Shown here: piece by piece, positions 7,216-13,577 of the stretch
Position numbering within the stretch: the first letter of the stretch is position 1
Layout: every line of letters begins with the position of its first letter
Source: Saprospiraceae bacterium UBA7328
Lineage (GTDB): Bacteria > Bacteroidota > Bacteroidia > Chitinophagales > Saprospiraceae
Direction: 5' to 3'
NCBI GenBank assembly: GCA_002471345.1
Contig: DKPS01000162.1
Location: 1-13,577 of the forward strand
DNA length: 13,577 nucleotides
Notes under the pieces: model-generated
Databases searched by the model: none
The model's input: the letters and a program-made list of their open reading frames with translations, nothing else
What the model was told of the DNA's origin: nothing
Translations under genes and position numbers: made by a program

Positions 7216-9195
7216 ATGAAATCTTTGTATGCTCTTCTTGTTGGCATAAATGATTACCAGTCTCCTTTTGAAAAATTACAAGGATGCAAAAAGGATGTGA
7301 AGAAAATCAGTGATTATATCCATTCTTCATTAGGAGACCAATTTTCATTAAACGTCAAAACTTTATTAGATAAGCAGGCCACTTATGACAACGTTATAAC
7401 CACATTTGAAAGTCACCTTGGAAAAGCTGACCCCGAGGATGTGGTTTGGTTTCATTTTAGTGGTCATGGTTCAGAAGAATTGTCTGCTCCTGAATTTCAT
7501 GTTACCGATACAACAAAGAAAGATCAGACTATGCTCTGTTATGATAGTCTTCCTAATAAGGCATATAATCTGGCAGATAAAGAATTGGCAGCTTTAATTC
7601 ATATGGTTGCCACTTCTTTTCCAAATGGCGAAAAAAAAGACAAATCACCTCATATACTAATATCACTAGATTGCTGTCATTCTGGCTCAGGTACTAGATC
7701 AGCTAATACTGCACAATTTTCAGGTATTAGAAGTGCTCAATCTTTTCCTAGAAAAAGGCCACTTTCTTCAAATGCTAAAGGGTTCTATAATGCCAAGGCA
7801 ATTTCCATCCCAATGACTCCTCATATCAACATTTCGGCTTGTAGACGTAATGAGGTTGCAGGAGACACTAATACGGGTGGAGCATTTACATCAGGATTTG
7901 TCAAGGCTTTAAAAGAGTCAAAAAGTGATATCACCTATGCCGATCTCTATTTACGCACTAGAGCGGCAGTTAAAAAAATAAGAAGTTTACAAAATCCTAA
8001 GTTTTCATTTTTAGCAGAAATGAGTCCGTATTTACATTTTCTAAGTAAAATAGAATCCAACCAATCAGCTGAGTATCCCGTCTATTTTTCTAGTGCCAAA
8101 TGGAGAATAAAATATGGAGCAATTCATGGGCTAGTTAAAAAACCTAATGAAAAAATAGAAATAGATATACTTAAAACCAACAGAGCTAAAACTAAGGTAG
8201 GATCAGCTGAAGTATTAGAAATAGGAGCTCAAGAAAGTCTTTTAGAGATAAATATGGCTTTCGAAATCAGATCATGGTTTAGTTCCACCACATTGTATAT
8301 AGGTGCTATAAAATCGCTACAAGTAGAAAAAGAGCATGTTACAATCAGTGGTAATGAAGCAGAAGTAACTCAATTTTTGAATAATTGGTCATCCATTGAG
8401 AATATTGAATTAACTGAATCAAATGATCTGAAAACTAATTTGTCTCTTGAAATAAACGATACCTTCTGCTTATATGATGAGAATAGAAAAGAACAAATCT
8501 TTGTAACATCAAATCAAGAAGAAATTGGAACTGCTATCCATCAAGCAACTCAATGGTATAGATTTTTAGATCTTCATAATCCTGATCCTCTTTCTAATAT
8601 ATCTGATGGATTCACAATTGAATTGGTCTTTCAAAATGCAACAAAAACATCTGTCGAATATCATGGAAATGCTCAAGTGATCCAGGTTTCATCTAAGAAT
8701 GAGAAAAATGAAAAATTAGGAATCCAACCCAAAGTATACATCAAAAATGGAAGAAGAGATTATTTCTTTTATCTCTTTTATATGGATGAAGACTACTCGG
8801 TCACTTGCCCAGAAGAAGAAACATTATTCAGAGGTGATTTTGATGGAGATGGAGTTACGGATATGGATGAAAAAAGTGGAAACCATGCAACAGATCATAG
8901 AGCTGCTAACAGTTTCAATGAAGCTGAGAGAATATCCACACCTGATGATTTTAAACATGAAAAAGGAATAGAACAAGCTCTCTGGAAAGATGTAAAAGGG
9001 ATTGCCTTGTCAGAAGGCAAGTCATCATCCACAACTTATCTCAAACTGATTGTCACTTCTCAAGAATTGGATTATTTTCAATTTATACAAGGCGGTCTTG
9101 GGATTCATAGATCAGATAGCACAAAACCAGCTAGTACTTTTATGGCAGATGATTGGTCTACATTAATGATTGAACTAAATGTAAATAAAGAATAA
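7216..9195 (+). CDS. Caspase-like protease (peptidase C14 family) with a C-terminal EF-hand-type calcium loop (caspase A)
   Basis: This 659-aa protein has no signal peptide or membrane segment, so it is probably cytoplasmic. The first 270 residues or so are a caspase-like peptidase of the metacaspase/orthocaspase group: LLVGINDYQSP at the start, catalytic His84 in FSGHG, and catalytic Cys154 in LDCCHSGSG. Asp152, two residues before the Cys, matches the pattern linked in metacaspases to Arg/Lys cleavage preference. An ISACRRNEVAGDT motif and an AFTSGFVKAL helix complete the fold. Residues of about 280-530 are beta-rich and unrecognised. At about 520-530, YFFYLFYMDEDYSV resembles the strand-rich C-terminal regions (DUF4384-like) of other bacterial caspases. 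A perfect 12-residue EF-hand-type loop follows at 541-552 (DFDGDGVTDMDE), with acidic residues at positions 1, 3, 5, 9 and 12 and Gly at 6. The gene is probably in a unit with the preceding membrane protein and converges on the crystallin-like gene 6 bp away. Confidence 0.92.
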   Translation: MKSLYALLVGINDYQSPFEKLQGCKKDVKKISDYIHSSLGDQFSLNVKTLLDKQATYDNVITTFESHLGKADPEDVVWFHFSGHGSEELSAPEFHVTDTTKKDQTMLCYDSLPNKAYNLADKELAALIHMVATSFPNGEKKDKSPHILISLDCCHSGSGTRSANTAQFSGIRSAQSFPRKRPLSSNAKGFYNAKAISIPMTPHINISACRRNEVAGDTNTGGAFTSGFVKALKESKSDITYADLYLRTRAAVKKIRSLQNPKFSFLAEMSPYLHFLSKIESNQSAEYPVYFSSAKWRIKYGAIHGLVKKPNEKIEIDILKTNRAKTKVGSAEVLEIGAQESLLEINMAFEIRSWFSSTTLYIGAIKSLQVEKEHVTISGNEAEVTQFLNNWSSIENIELTESNDLKTNLSLEINDTFCLYDENRKEQIFVTSNQEEIGTAIHQATQWYRFLDLHNPDPLSNISDGFTIELVFQNATKTSVEYHGNAQVIQVSSKNEKNEKLGIQPKVYIKNGRRDYFFYLFYMDEDYSVTCPEEETLFRGDFDGDGVTDMDEKSGNHATDHRAANSFNEAERISTPDDFKHEKGIEQALWKDVKGIALSEGKSSSTTYLKLIVTSQELDYFQFIQGGLGIHRSDSTKPASTFMADDWSTLMIELNVNKE

Positions 9196-9201
9196 TCTGT
9201 T

Positions 9202-9618
9202 TCACTTTTTCTTCCTTAATTCACAGGAACTGACTTTTCCTAAAAGTGAACCAATGTTTGGAAAATTTTGCAGTTTACTGTTACCAGACAGAGAAATCAT
9301 TTCCCCCTTTTGTTTTTTATTTTCATACAAAACAAATTCATAATCAGAGGGGATTGCAAGGGTCAAAGAAGAGATTACATCATTAAATTCTAATCCTGCG
9401 ACTTCTATTTTTCCAAAATTGTCAATCGTGCTAGAATTCGCACCATATAATGGGAACATCCTTCCTTTAAATTCTGTAAGCTCATATAGTTCTATGACCG
9501 CATCATTGACATTAGAAATCATGACCTGTTCAGGATTTGCAATTATGCTTGCCTTTTGTTGTGATTGTCTAGTAGAATTATTGTTTGAAGCCCCGTTTTT
9601 ACCTCTATTTTGATTCAT
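9202..9618 (-). CDS. Beta/gamma-crystallin-like protein, probable Ca2+ binder
   Basis: This 138-aa protein has a polar, Asn/Gln/Ser-rich N-terminus (1-30), no signal peptide, and then two Greek-key-like repeats typical of beta/gamma-crystallins. Repeat 1 has Y45-x4-F50-x-G52 (YELTEFKGR) and ends in N79-D80-V-I-S83-S84, which fits the microbial Ca2+-binding consensus N/D-N/D-x-x-S/T-S. Repeat 2 has Y98-x4-Q103-x-G105, with Gln where an aromatic is usual, and ends in L-G-K-V-S-S (126-131), where the two acidic or amide residues are lost. So one Ca2+ half-motif looks intact and the other degenerate. It follows caspase B by 27 bp on the same strand and is likely co-transcribed with it. It may be a structural or Ca2+-sensing partner; no enzymatic role is suggested. 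The family call rests on short motifs and spacing. Confidence 0.75.
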   Translation of the reverse strand: MNQNRGKNGASNNNSTRQSQQKASIIANPEQVMISNVNDAVIELYELTEFKGRMFPLYGANSSTIDNFGKIEVAGLEFNDVISSLTLAIPSDYEFVLYENKKQKGEMISLSGNSKLQNFPNIGSLLGKVSSCELRKKK

Positions 9619-9645
9619 CTCCGTCTTATTGAGTTCAGATGGTGC

Positions 9646-10644
9646 CTACTTATCACCGACTTCTGAGAAATTCTCAACTAGAGTGAGCAATTCAGATGAA
9701 TCAAGTTCATTTACTTGCTCATTATTATCCCACATTTTTGCTCCAAAGAATAGTCCTATGGCCAAAAGTGCTACACCTCCAACAATTTTATACAAGAATC
9801 CTTTATTCAATTTTGAAACAGGTGGAGGCCCTATTGATGCGCTTAATGCTTGTCTACTTGAGGTTTTTTTATTCGTGGATGCCGATGGTGGCCCAACAGA
9901 GTCTTTCTTCCAAAAAATATATTGACCTCCTTGATGCCCAACTCCAAACATAGGCCTCCCATCTGGAAGTTGCTCATAATTAGCCGCTGTCTGTTCTATT
10001 ACATGATCAGCTACTCTGGCTACATTTACACTTTCCTTATCATTGGCATTTAGATAATCTACAAAACTTTGTGTGAAAGGACTATTCTCTCCTGGTGTAC
10101 CATCATAGACCTCCTCGTCATGTCTACCAGAACAAATGGCCCAACGAGATGCTAATCCATCCAATTCTTTTACTGCCCGACTTGTCCTGAAAGCACCTTG
10201 CATAAATAGAGGACCACTAAAGCATGAATCAGAAACTAACAATATATGTTTTGCCTTTATTCCTTTGACATAATCACGGATAGTAGAATTGGGCAAATAA
10301 CTCGAGGCTTTTCCTTTCTTAGCATCTACTGGAATCCAATATCCTAATCCAAGAGTATCGTTAAGATGCCCATGACCGGAATAGTAAATGACCAGTTTAT
10401 CTCCTGGCTTTATTTTCTGACCCAAGTCATCCAAAGTATCCACAATGTTCTCTTTTGTAGCTTTTTTGTCGAAAAGAGTCATAACACACTCTTCATCAAC
10501 ATCGTATTGATCCAAAAGAATGCTTTTAATCTCTGAGATACCTTTTACCGCATTGTGTAACGGATTAAAATCTTGATACTTATCAATACCAATTCCCAAA
10601 AACCAAGAATGTGAAGTAGGATGCCAGTTGGTCAGCTTAGGCAT
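9646..10644 (-). CDS. Membrane-anchored caspase-like protease (peptidase C14 family) (caspase B)
   Basis: This 332-aa protein is a caspase-like peptidase of about 245 residues with a C-terminal anchor. It shows FLGIGIDKYQDF near the start, catalytic His91 in YYSGHG and catalytic Cys141 in SDSCFSG; Asp139, two residues before the Cys, is again the metacaspase-type pattern. Other fold markers are GYWIPVDA (101-108), AICSGRHDEEV (169-179) and SPFTQSFVDYL (188-198). A Ser/Pro-rich linker (about 249-278) leads to one membrane segment (about 283-301, FLYKIVGGVALLAIGLFFG) and a 30-residue acidic tail. With no N-terminal signal, the protease should face the cytoplasm and the tail the periplasm. It leads a probable two-gene unit with the crystallin-like gene. 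Compared with caspase A it is shorter, lacks the calcium loop and has a different architecture, so the two are not a recent duplication. Confidence 0.92.
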   Translation of the reverse strand: MPKLTNWHPTSHSWFLGIGIDKYQDFNPLHNAVKGISEIKSILLDQYDVDEECVMTLFDKKATKENIVDTLDDLGQKIKPGDKLVIYYSGHGHLNDTLGLGYWIPVDAKKGKASSYLPNSTIRDYVKGIKAKHILLVSDSCFSGPLFMQGAFRTSRAVKELDGLASRWAICSGRHDEEVYDGTPGENSPFTQSFVDYLNANDKESVNVARVADHVIEQTAANYEQLPDGRPMFGVGHQGGQYIFWKKDSVGPPSASTNKKTSSRQALSASIGPPPVSKLNKGFLYKIVGGVALLAIGLFFGAKMWDNNEQVNELDSSELLTLVENFSEVGDK

Positions 10645-10794
10645 GTGTTATCAATGGTTTAAAATATTACAAAATCTGCCATTGAAGATAGAAAAAATGA
10701 TGCTGTTATGCTTAGAAATTGCTTTCTCTAAGTCTTGAACGAATCATAGTGTAAAGAAACAAGCAAGGATTTTATTGTGACACGAATCAATATG
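10645..10794. other. Intergenic region between pgk and caspase B
   Basis: These 150 bp lie downstream of pgk and upstream of caspase B on the same strand. A weak 6-bp inverted repeat (CTTAGA / TCTAAG, 10711-10716 and 10727-10732) has no T-run on either side, so I do not call it a terminator. No clear TTG / TAnnTTTG promoter pair is visible for caspase B, so whether it has its own promoter or is read from pgk is undecided. Confidence 0.4.
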
Positions 10795-11997
10795 TTACTC
10801 CCTTATAGCCTTTATCCCCGGTAATTCTTTCCCTTCTAAAAATTCTAACATAGCACCGCCTCCGGTAGAAACAAAACTTACTTTATCAGCTAGTCCAGCC
10901 TTATTTATGGCAGAGACACTGTCACCACCTCCAATAAGTGAATATGCTCCTTTTGCTGTGGCTCCAGCAACCATATTTGCAATAGCATTTGTCCCAGTAG
11001 CAAAATTTTCAAATTCGAACACACCTAATGGTCCATTCCAAATGATGGTTTTAGCTTTCTCAACCACATTAGCAAATTGTTTAACACTTTTAGGCCCTAT
11101 GTCTAAACCTTCCCAGCCATCAGGGATATTACCAGAATCAACAACTTTTCGATTCGCTGAGTTGCTGAAATCATCTGCTATAACATTATCAGAAGGCAAA
11201 TGTATATTAACACCTTTTGAAGCTGCCTTCTTTTGCACCTCAAGTGCGAGAGGTATATAATCATCTTCACAAAGTGACCCTCCAATATTTCCTCCTGCAG
11301 CTTTTGCAAATGTGTAACTCATCCCACCACCAATAATGATATCATCACAGGAGTCTAAGAGTTTCTCTATCAGTTGTATTTTGTCTGATACTTTGGCTCC
11401 ACCTAAAATCGCAACAAAAGGTTTTTCTGGTCCTTTGACTATTTTTTCGGCATTGGAAATTTCTGCTTTCATCAATTTTCCAAATGATTTGGATTCTTTT
11501 GGAAAATATTCTGCAACTGTAGTAGTACTTGCATGTGCTCTGTGTGCCGTACCAAAAGCATCATTTATATAAATGTCAGCAAGATTAGCGAGGCTTTTAG
11601 CAAAGTCTTTATCTCCCTTTGCTTCTTCTTTGTGAAAACGAGTATTCTCTAATAATAACACTTCACCTGGCTGAAGATTATCAGCATGCATTTGTACAGC
11701 TTCTCCTACTGTAGATTGCACGAATCCAACTGTCCTCCCCAAAAGTTCTGCAAGTCTTGGCCCAACTTGCCATAGAGTGAATTTTTCCACATTTATTCTT
11801 CCATTCGAATTCAGCTTTTTCAGAGGTCTTCCTAAATGTGACATTAAAATTACCGCACCTCCTTTATCCAAGACTTCGTTTATGGTTGGTATTGCTTTTC
11901 TGATACGGGTATCGTCTGTAATTATACCATTCCCATTAAGAGGCACATTGAAGTCCACTCTTATCAAAACTGTCTTATTTTTAAAATTGAGGTCCAT
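10795..11997 (-). CDS. pgk: Phosphoglycerate kinase
   Basis: This is the glycolytic and gluconeogenic enzyme that interconverts 1,3-bisphosphoglycerate plus ADP with 3-phosphoglycerate plus ATP in the cytoplasm. It has 400 aa, the normal bacterial length. The N-terminal substrate domain shows VLIRVDFNVPL (10-20), DDTRIRKAIPTI and SHLGRP, and LLLENTRFHKEE. The C-terminal nucleotide domain shows ILGGAKVSDKI and the closing GGGDSVSAI and FVSTGGGAMLEFLEG motifs. It lies 102 bp downstream of gap on the same strand, the classical gap-pgk order. A terminator-like hairpin lies between the two genes, so pgk may receive only part of the gap transcription. No gene follows in the same unit before the caspase B gene 150 bp away. 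Confidence 0.98.
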   Translation of the reverse strand: MDLNFKNKTVLIRVDFNVPLNGNGIITDDTRIRKAIPTINEVLDKGGAVILMSHLGRPLKKLNSNGRINVEKFTLWQVGPRLAELLGRTVGFVQSTVGEAVQMHADNLQPGEVLLLENTRFHKEEAKGDKDFAKSLANLADIYINDAFGTAHRAHASTTTVAEYFPKESKSFGKLMKAEISNAEKIVKGPEKPFVAILGGAKVSDKIQLIEKLLDSCDDIIIGGGMSYTFAKAAGGNIGGSLCEDDYIPLALEVQKKAASKGVNIHLPSDNVIADDFSNSANRKVVDSGNIPDGWEGLDIGPKSVKQFANVVEKAKTIIWNGPLGVFEFENFATGTNAIANMVAGATAKGAYSLIGGGDSVSAINKAGLADKVSFVSTGGGAMLEFLEGKELPGIKAIRE

Positions 11998-12020
11998 ATT
12001 AATATCTTAAAAAGAGGAGA

Positions 12021-12061
12021 TATAAAAATGACGAGAAAAACCAAGTTGGACTCCCTCGTCA
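12021..12061 (-). terminator. Terminator-like hairpin between gap and pgk (possible attenuator)
   Basis: On the minus strand, reading from gap towards pgk, a perfect 7-bp stem TGACGAG / CTCGTCA (plus positions 12055-12061 and 12029-12035) encloses a 19-nt loop that contains a nested CCAA-C-TTGG pairing. It is followed directly by TTTTTATA. This is the layout of an intrinsic terminator. Because it sits between two genes that normally work together, it may be a partial terminator that sets the gap to pgk ratio, or it may mean pgk has its own promoter. Confidence 0.5.
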
Positions 12062-12099
12062 AATTCATTAATGACTATAATGATTCTTTAAATTGTTGC

Positions 12100-13089
12100 T
12101 TATGAAACTTTCGTAACTAGATCTGTAAATCTGGCTGAGAAACCTGCTTCGTTATCGTACCAACTTACCACTTTCACCATTGTCCCCATAGTATCAGTCA
12201 GTAATGAATCAAAAACACTTGAATGTTGATTTCTAACAATATCTGAAGAAACTAAAGGATCTGTGGAGTATTGTAAAATCCCCTTCATAGGGCCATTAGC
12301 GGCAGCTTCAAAAGCAGCATTAATCTCTTCTTTACTCACTTCCTTATCCAGGATTACATTGAGTTCTATCATTGATCCTGTGATGACAGGAACTCTAACT
12401 GCAATCGCAAACATCTTATTTAAAACGTTGGGATAAACAAGGCCTACAGCATTTGCAGCTCCTGTACTAGTAGGTATAATGTTATATGCTGCTGCTCTTG
12501 CTCTTCTTAGGTCAGAGTGTGGTGCATCCTGAATTCTCTGATCAGCAGTATATGCATGTGTAGTTGTTAAACTTCCTTTTACAAATCCAAAACTCTCATC
12601 TAATACTTTACAGACAGGAGCAAGGCAATTAGTTGTACAACTAGCATTGGAAATAATTGTATCATTTTCAGTGATTTCATGATCATTGACTCCTAATACA
12701 ATTGTCTTCACACCACTTCCTGATGCAGGAGCAGATATCAAAACTTTCTTAGCTCCAGCTTCTTGATGTAAACCTGCTTTCTCTTTGGTTCTAAAAATAC
12801 CAGTACATTCAAGTACAATATCAATTTCTAATTCTTTCCAAGGTAGCGCTGCGGGGTTTCTTTCTGCAGATGCCCTTATAGCCTTTCCATTTACAATCAA
12901 GGTATCATCCGTGCTGCTCACTGTACCATTAAATGGGCCATGTGCACTATCGAATTTGAGTAGATGTGCAAGTGTCGCATTATCCGTAAGATCATTGATG
13001 GCTACAACTTCTACACCCTCTGTATTAAGTAGATTTCTAAAAGTAAGACGTCCGATTCTTCCGAATCCATTGATCGCTATTCTTTTCAT
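12100..13089 (-). CDS. gap: Glyceraldehyde-3-phosphate dehydrogenase, type I, NAD-type
   Basis: This enzyme oxidises glyceraldehyde-3-phosphate to 1,3-bisphosphoglycerate with NAD+ in the cytoplasm, feeding the pgk product next to it. It has 329 aa, close to the usual 330-335. The Rossmann motif is INGFGRIGR (6-14). Asp33 (AINDLTD) is the residue that favours NAD over NADP. The catalytic motif SNASCTTNCLAP places Cys151, with His178 in TTTHAYT as its partner. The anion-binding and NAD motifs TSTGAA and the closing WYDNEAGFSARFTDL are present. It is the first gene of a gap-pgk unit and has about 400 bp of non-coding DNA upstream before an insertion sequence end. Confidence 0.98.
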   Translation of the reverse strand: MKRIAINGFGRIGRLTFRNLLNTEGVEVVAINDLTDNATLAHLLKFDSAHGPFNGTVSSTDDTLIVNGKAIRASAERNPAALPWKELEIDIVLECTGIFRTKEKAGLHQEAGAKKVLISAPASGSGVKTIVLGVNDHEITENDTIISNASCTTNCLAPVCKVLDESFGFVKGSLTTTHAYTADQRIQDAPHSDLRRARAAAYNIIPTSTGAANAVGLVYPNVLNKMFAIAVRVPVITGSMIELNVILDKEVSKEEINAAFEAAANGPMKGILQYSTDPLVSSDIVRNQHSSVFDSLLTDTMGTMVKVVSWYDNEAGFSARFTDLVTKVS

Positions 13090-13495
13090 AAGCGGTGTGT
13101 ATATTTATTTGGTTAATTTCAAAATTCTAATGATTTGAACACTGTTCATTTTCATTTACACAGAACAAATTACAGGTAAAAAGCCAATACTACAAAATCT
13201 GTGATAACGAACTCATCATATTTAATTGCATTTCTAATGACTATATGAAAACATTATTTGGATTTGTAATACAATGGCGAATATGGTTGCATGATTCGAT
13301 CTAAAACTGACAATAATTTTTTTTACCAAAAATGAAGAATTAATGTTATCCTAACATTGATGTGTCCAAAACGCAACAAATAGAGTTAATATAGATTAAT
13401 AATATTTGAATGGGTTGTTATAACATTTATTGAATTCTAAGCTATAAAGTTACGATTAGGCTTTCAATAACCTCTTTCAAATTGATACAGATGGG
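13090..13495. other. Non-coding region upstream of gap, with two TGTTA/TAACA dyads
   Basis: About 400 bp hold no convincing gene on either strand. Apart from the candidate gap promoter, the visible structure is a perfect 7-bp inverted repeat with a 3-nt loop, AATGTTA-TCC-TAACATT (13342-13358), and a 10-bp perfect palindrome TGTTATAACA (13416-13425). Both share TGTTA/TAACA half-sites. Neither is followed by a T-run, so they look more like protein-binding sites than terminators, but in AT-rich DNA chance is possible. Confidence 0.4.
13166..13197 (-). promoter_or_regulatory. Candidate promoter of gap
   Basis: On the minus strand TTG (complement of 13193-13195, in a TTTTG context) is followed after 20 bp by TAATTTG (complement of 13166-13172). 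This resembles the Bacteroidota TTG / TAnnTTTG pair but is one base short in the -7 box. It would give a leader of roughly 70 nt before the gap ATG. It is a pattern match only. Confidence 0.3.
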
Positions 13496-13519
13496 TGTGT
13501 ATCCTTGCGTAAAAATAAG

Positions 13520-13550
13520 ACAGTTTAAAAATGAATTAAATTTAAACTGT
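13520..13550. repeat. Perfect 10-bp inverted repeat ending 1 bp before the transposase start codon
   Basis: ACAGTTTAAA (13520-13529) and TTTAAACTGT (13541-13550) are exact inverted repeats separated by 11 nt. In RNA they would form a stem ending one base before the ATG at 13552. It may be a transposase or repressor binding site, or a hairpin that restrains translation of orfA. Confidence 0.8.
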
Positions 13551-13551
13551 T

Positions 13552-13577
13552 ATGAAGAAATCAAAATTTAGTGAGAG
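13552..13577 (+). CDS. IS3-family transposase OrfA, first 8 codons only
   Basis: The reading frame from the ATG at 13552 gives MKKSKFSE and then runs off the window. This is the typical opening of IS3-family OrfA proteins, in which MKKSKFSE or MKRSRFSE leads into the HTH_Tnp_1 helix-turn-helix that binds the element ends. Only eight residues are visible, so the call rests on this N-terminal resemblance and on the IS-like leader. In IS3 elements OrfA is fused to the catalytic OrfB by programmed frameshifting; that part lies outside the window. Confidence 0.6.

Larger units (their letters stand above)
13496..13577 (+). mobile_element. Left end of a probable IS3-family insertion sequence (continues beyond the window)
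   Basis: The last 82 bases look like the start of an IS3-family element: a TG-starting tip around 13496-13500 (TGTGTATCC), about 55 nt of leader, and a start codon opening with an OrfA-like N-terminus. IS3 elements begin with TG and have orfA within roughly 50-80 nt of the left end, which fits. The exact tip cannot be fixed without the right end; TGs at 13492, 13496 and 13498 are all possible. Confidence 0.55.

Noticed and set aside
4402..10644. A known anti-phage system (CBASS, type III CRISPR-caspase or similar)
   Set aside because: There is no CD-NTase, Cap-type effector, CRISPR array or Cas gene. The cyclase is class III with TPRs, so a named defence type cannot be assigned.
10711..10732. 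Hairpin as a pgk terminator
   Set aside because: The 6-bp stem is weak and is not followed by a T-run on the minus strand.
10907..12010. Plus-strand open frames of 77-117 codons opposite pgk
   Set aside because: They are antisense shadows of a well-conserved pgk frame, without recognisable motifs.
12785..13138. Plus-strand open frame of 117 codons opposite gap
   Set aside because: It overlaps the N-terminal half of gap in antisense; gap is certain, and this frame shows no family features.
13342..13358. Short hairpin as an intrinsic terminator
   Set aside because: No adjacent T-run in either direction; it is better described as a dyad.

Overview
The window looks like a chromosomal segment of an AT-rich, probably marine Bacteroidota, most likely a Cytophagales relative. 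The reasons are low GC, almost no Shine-Dalgarno sequences, candidate promoters of the TTG / TAnnTTTG type, and the protein families present (a DUF3089 hydrolase, a class III cyclase with TolB-like and TPR regions, and caspase-like proteins). The assignment is inference; no rRNA or tRNA is present to settle it.

Layout. (1) 1-1800, minus strand: a TetR-family regulator followed 3 bp later by the carboxyltransferase (beta) subunit of a biotin-dependent acyl-CoA carboxylase, which runs off the left edge. (2) 1946-4378, plus strand: two probable exported or membrane-anchored hydrolases in one unit, a class C beta-lactamase-fold serine hydrolase and a DUF3089 alpha/beta hydrolase. (3) 4402-6639, minus strand: a three-part membrane protein with a class III nucleotidyl cyclase, one membrane segment, a TolB-like domain and TPR repeats. 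(4) 6752-9195, plus strand: a small multi-pass membrane protein and a large caspase-like protein (caspase A). (5) 9202-10644, minus strand: a membrane-anchored caspase-like protein (caspase B) and a small beta/gamma-crystallin-like protein, meeting caspase A tail to tail with 6 bp between them. (6) 10795-13089, minus strand: the glycolytic pair gap-pgk with a terminator-like hairpin between the genes. (7) 13090-13577: about 400 bp of non-coding DNA, then the probable left end of an IS3-family insertion sequence whose orfA begins in the last 26 bases.

The most interesting part is 4402-10644. Two caspase-like proteases with intact His/Cys dyads lie next to a divergently transcribed cyclase whose base-selecting residues are non-canonical. 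Caspase A carries a perfect EF-hand-type loop, and caspase B is paired with a beta/gamma-crystallin-like protein carrying one canonical Ca2+ motif. A calcium- and/or nucleotide-responsive protease module is a reasonable hypothesis. The sequence shows only the parts and their order; that they work together is inference.
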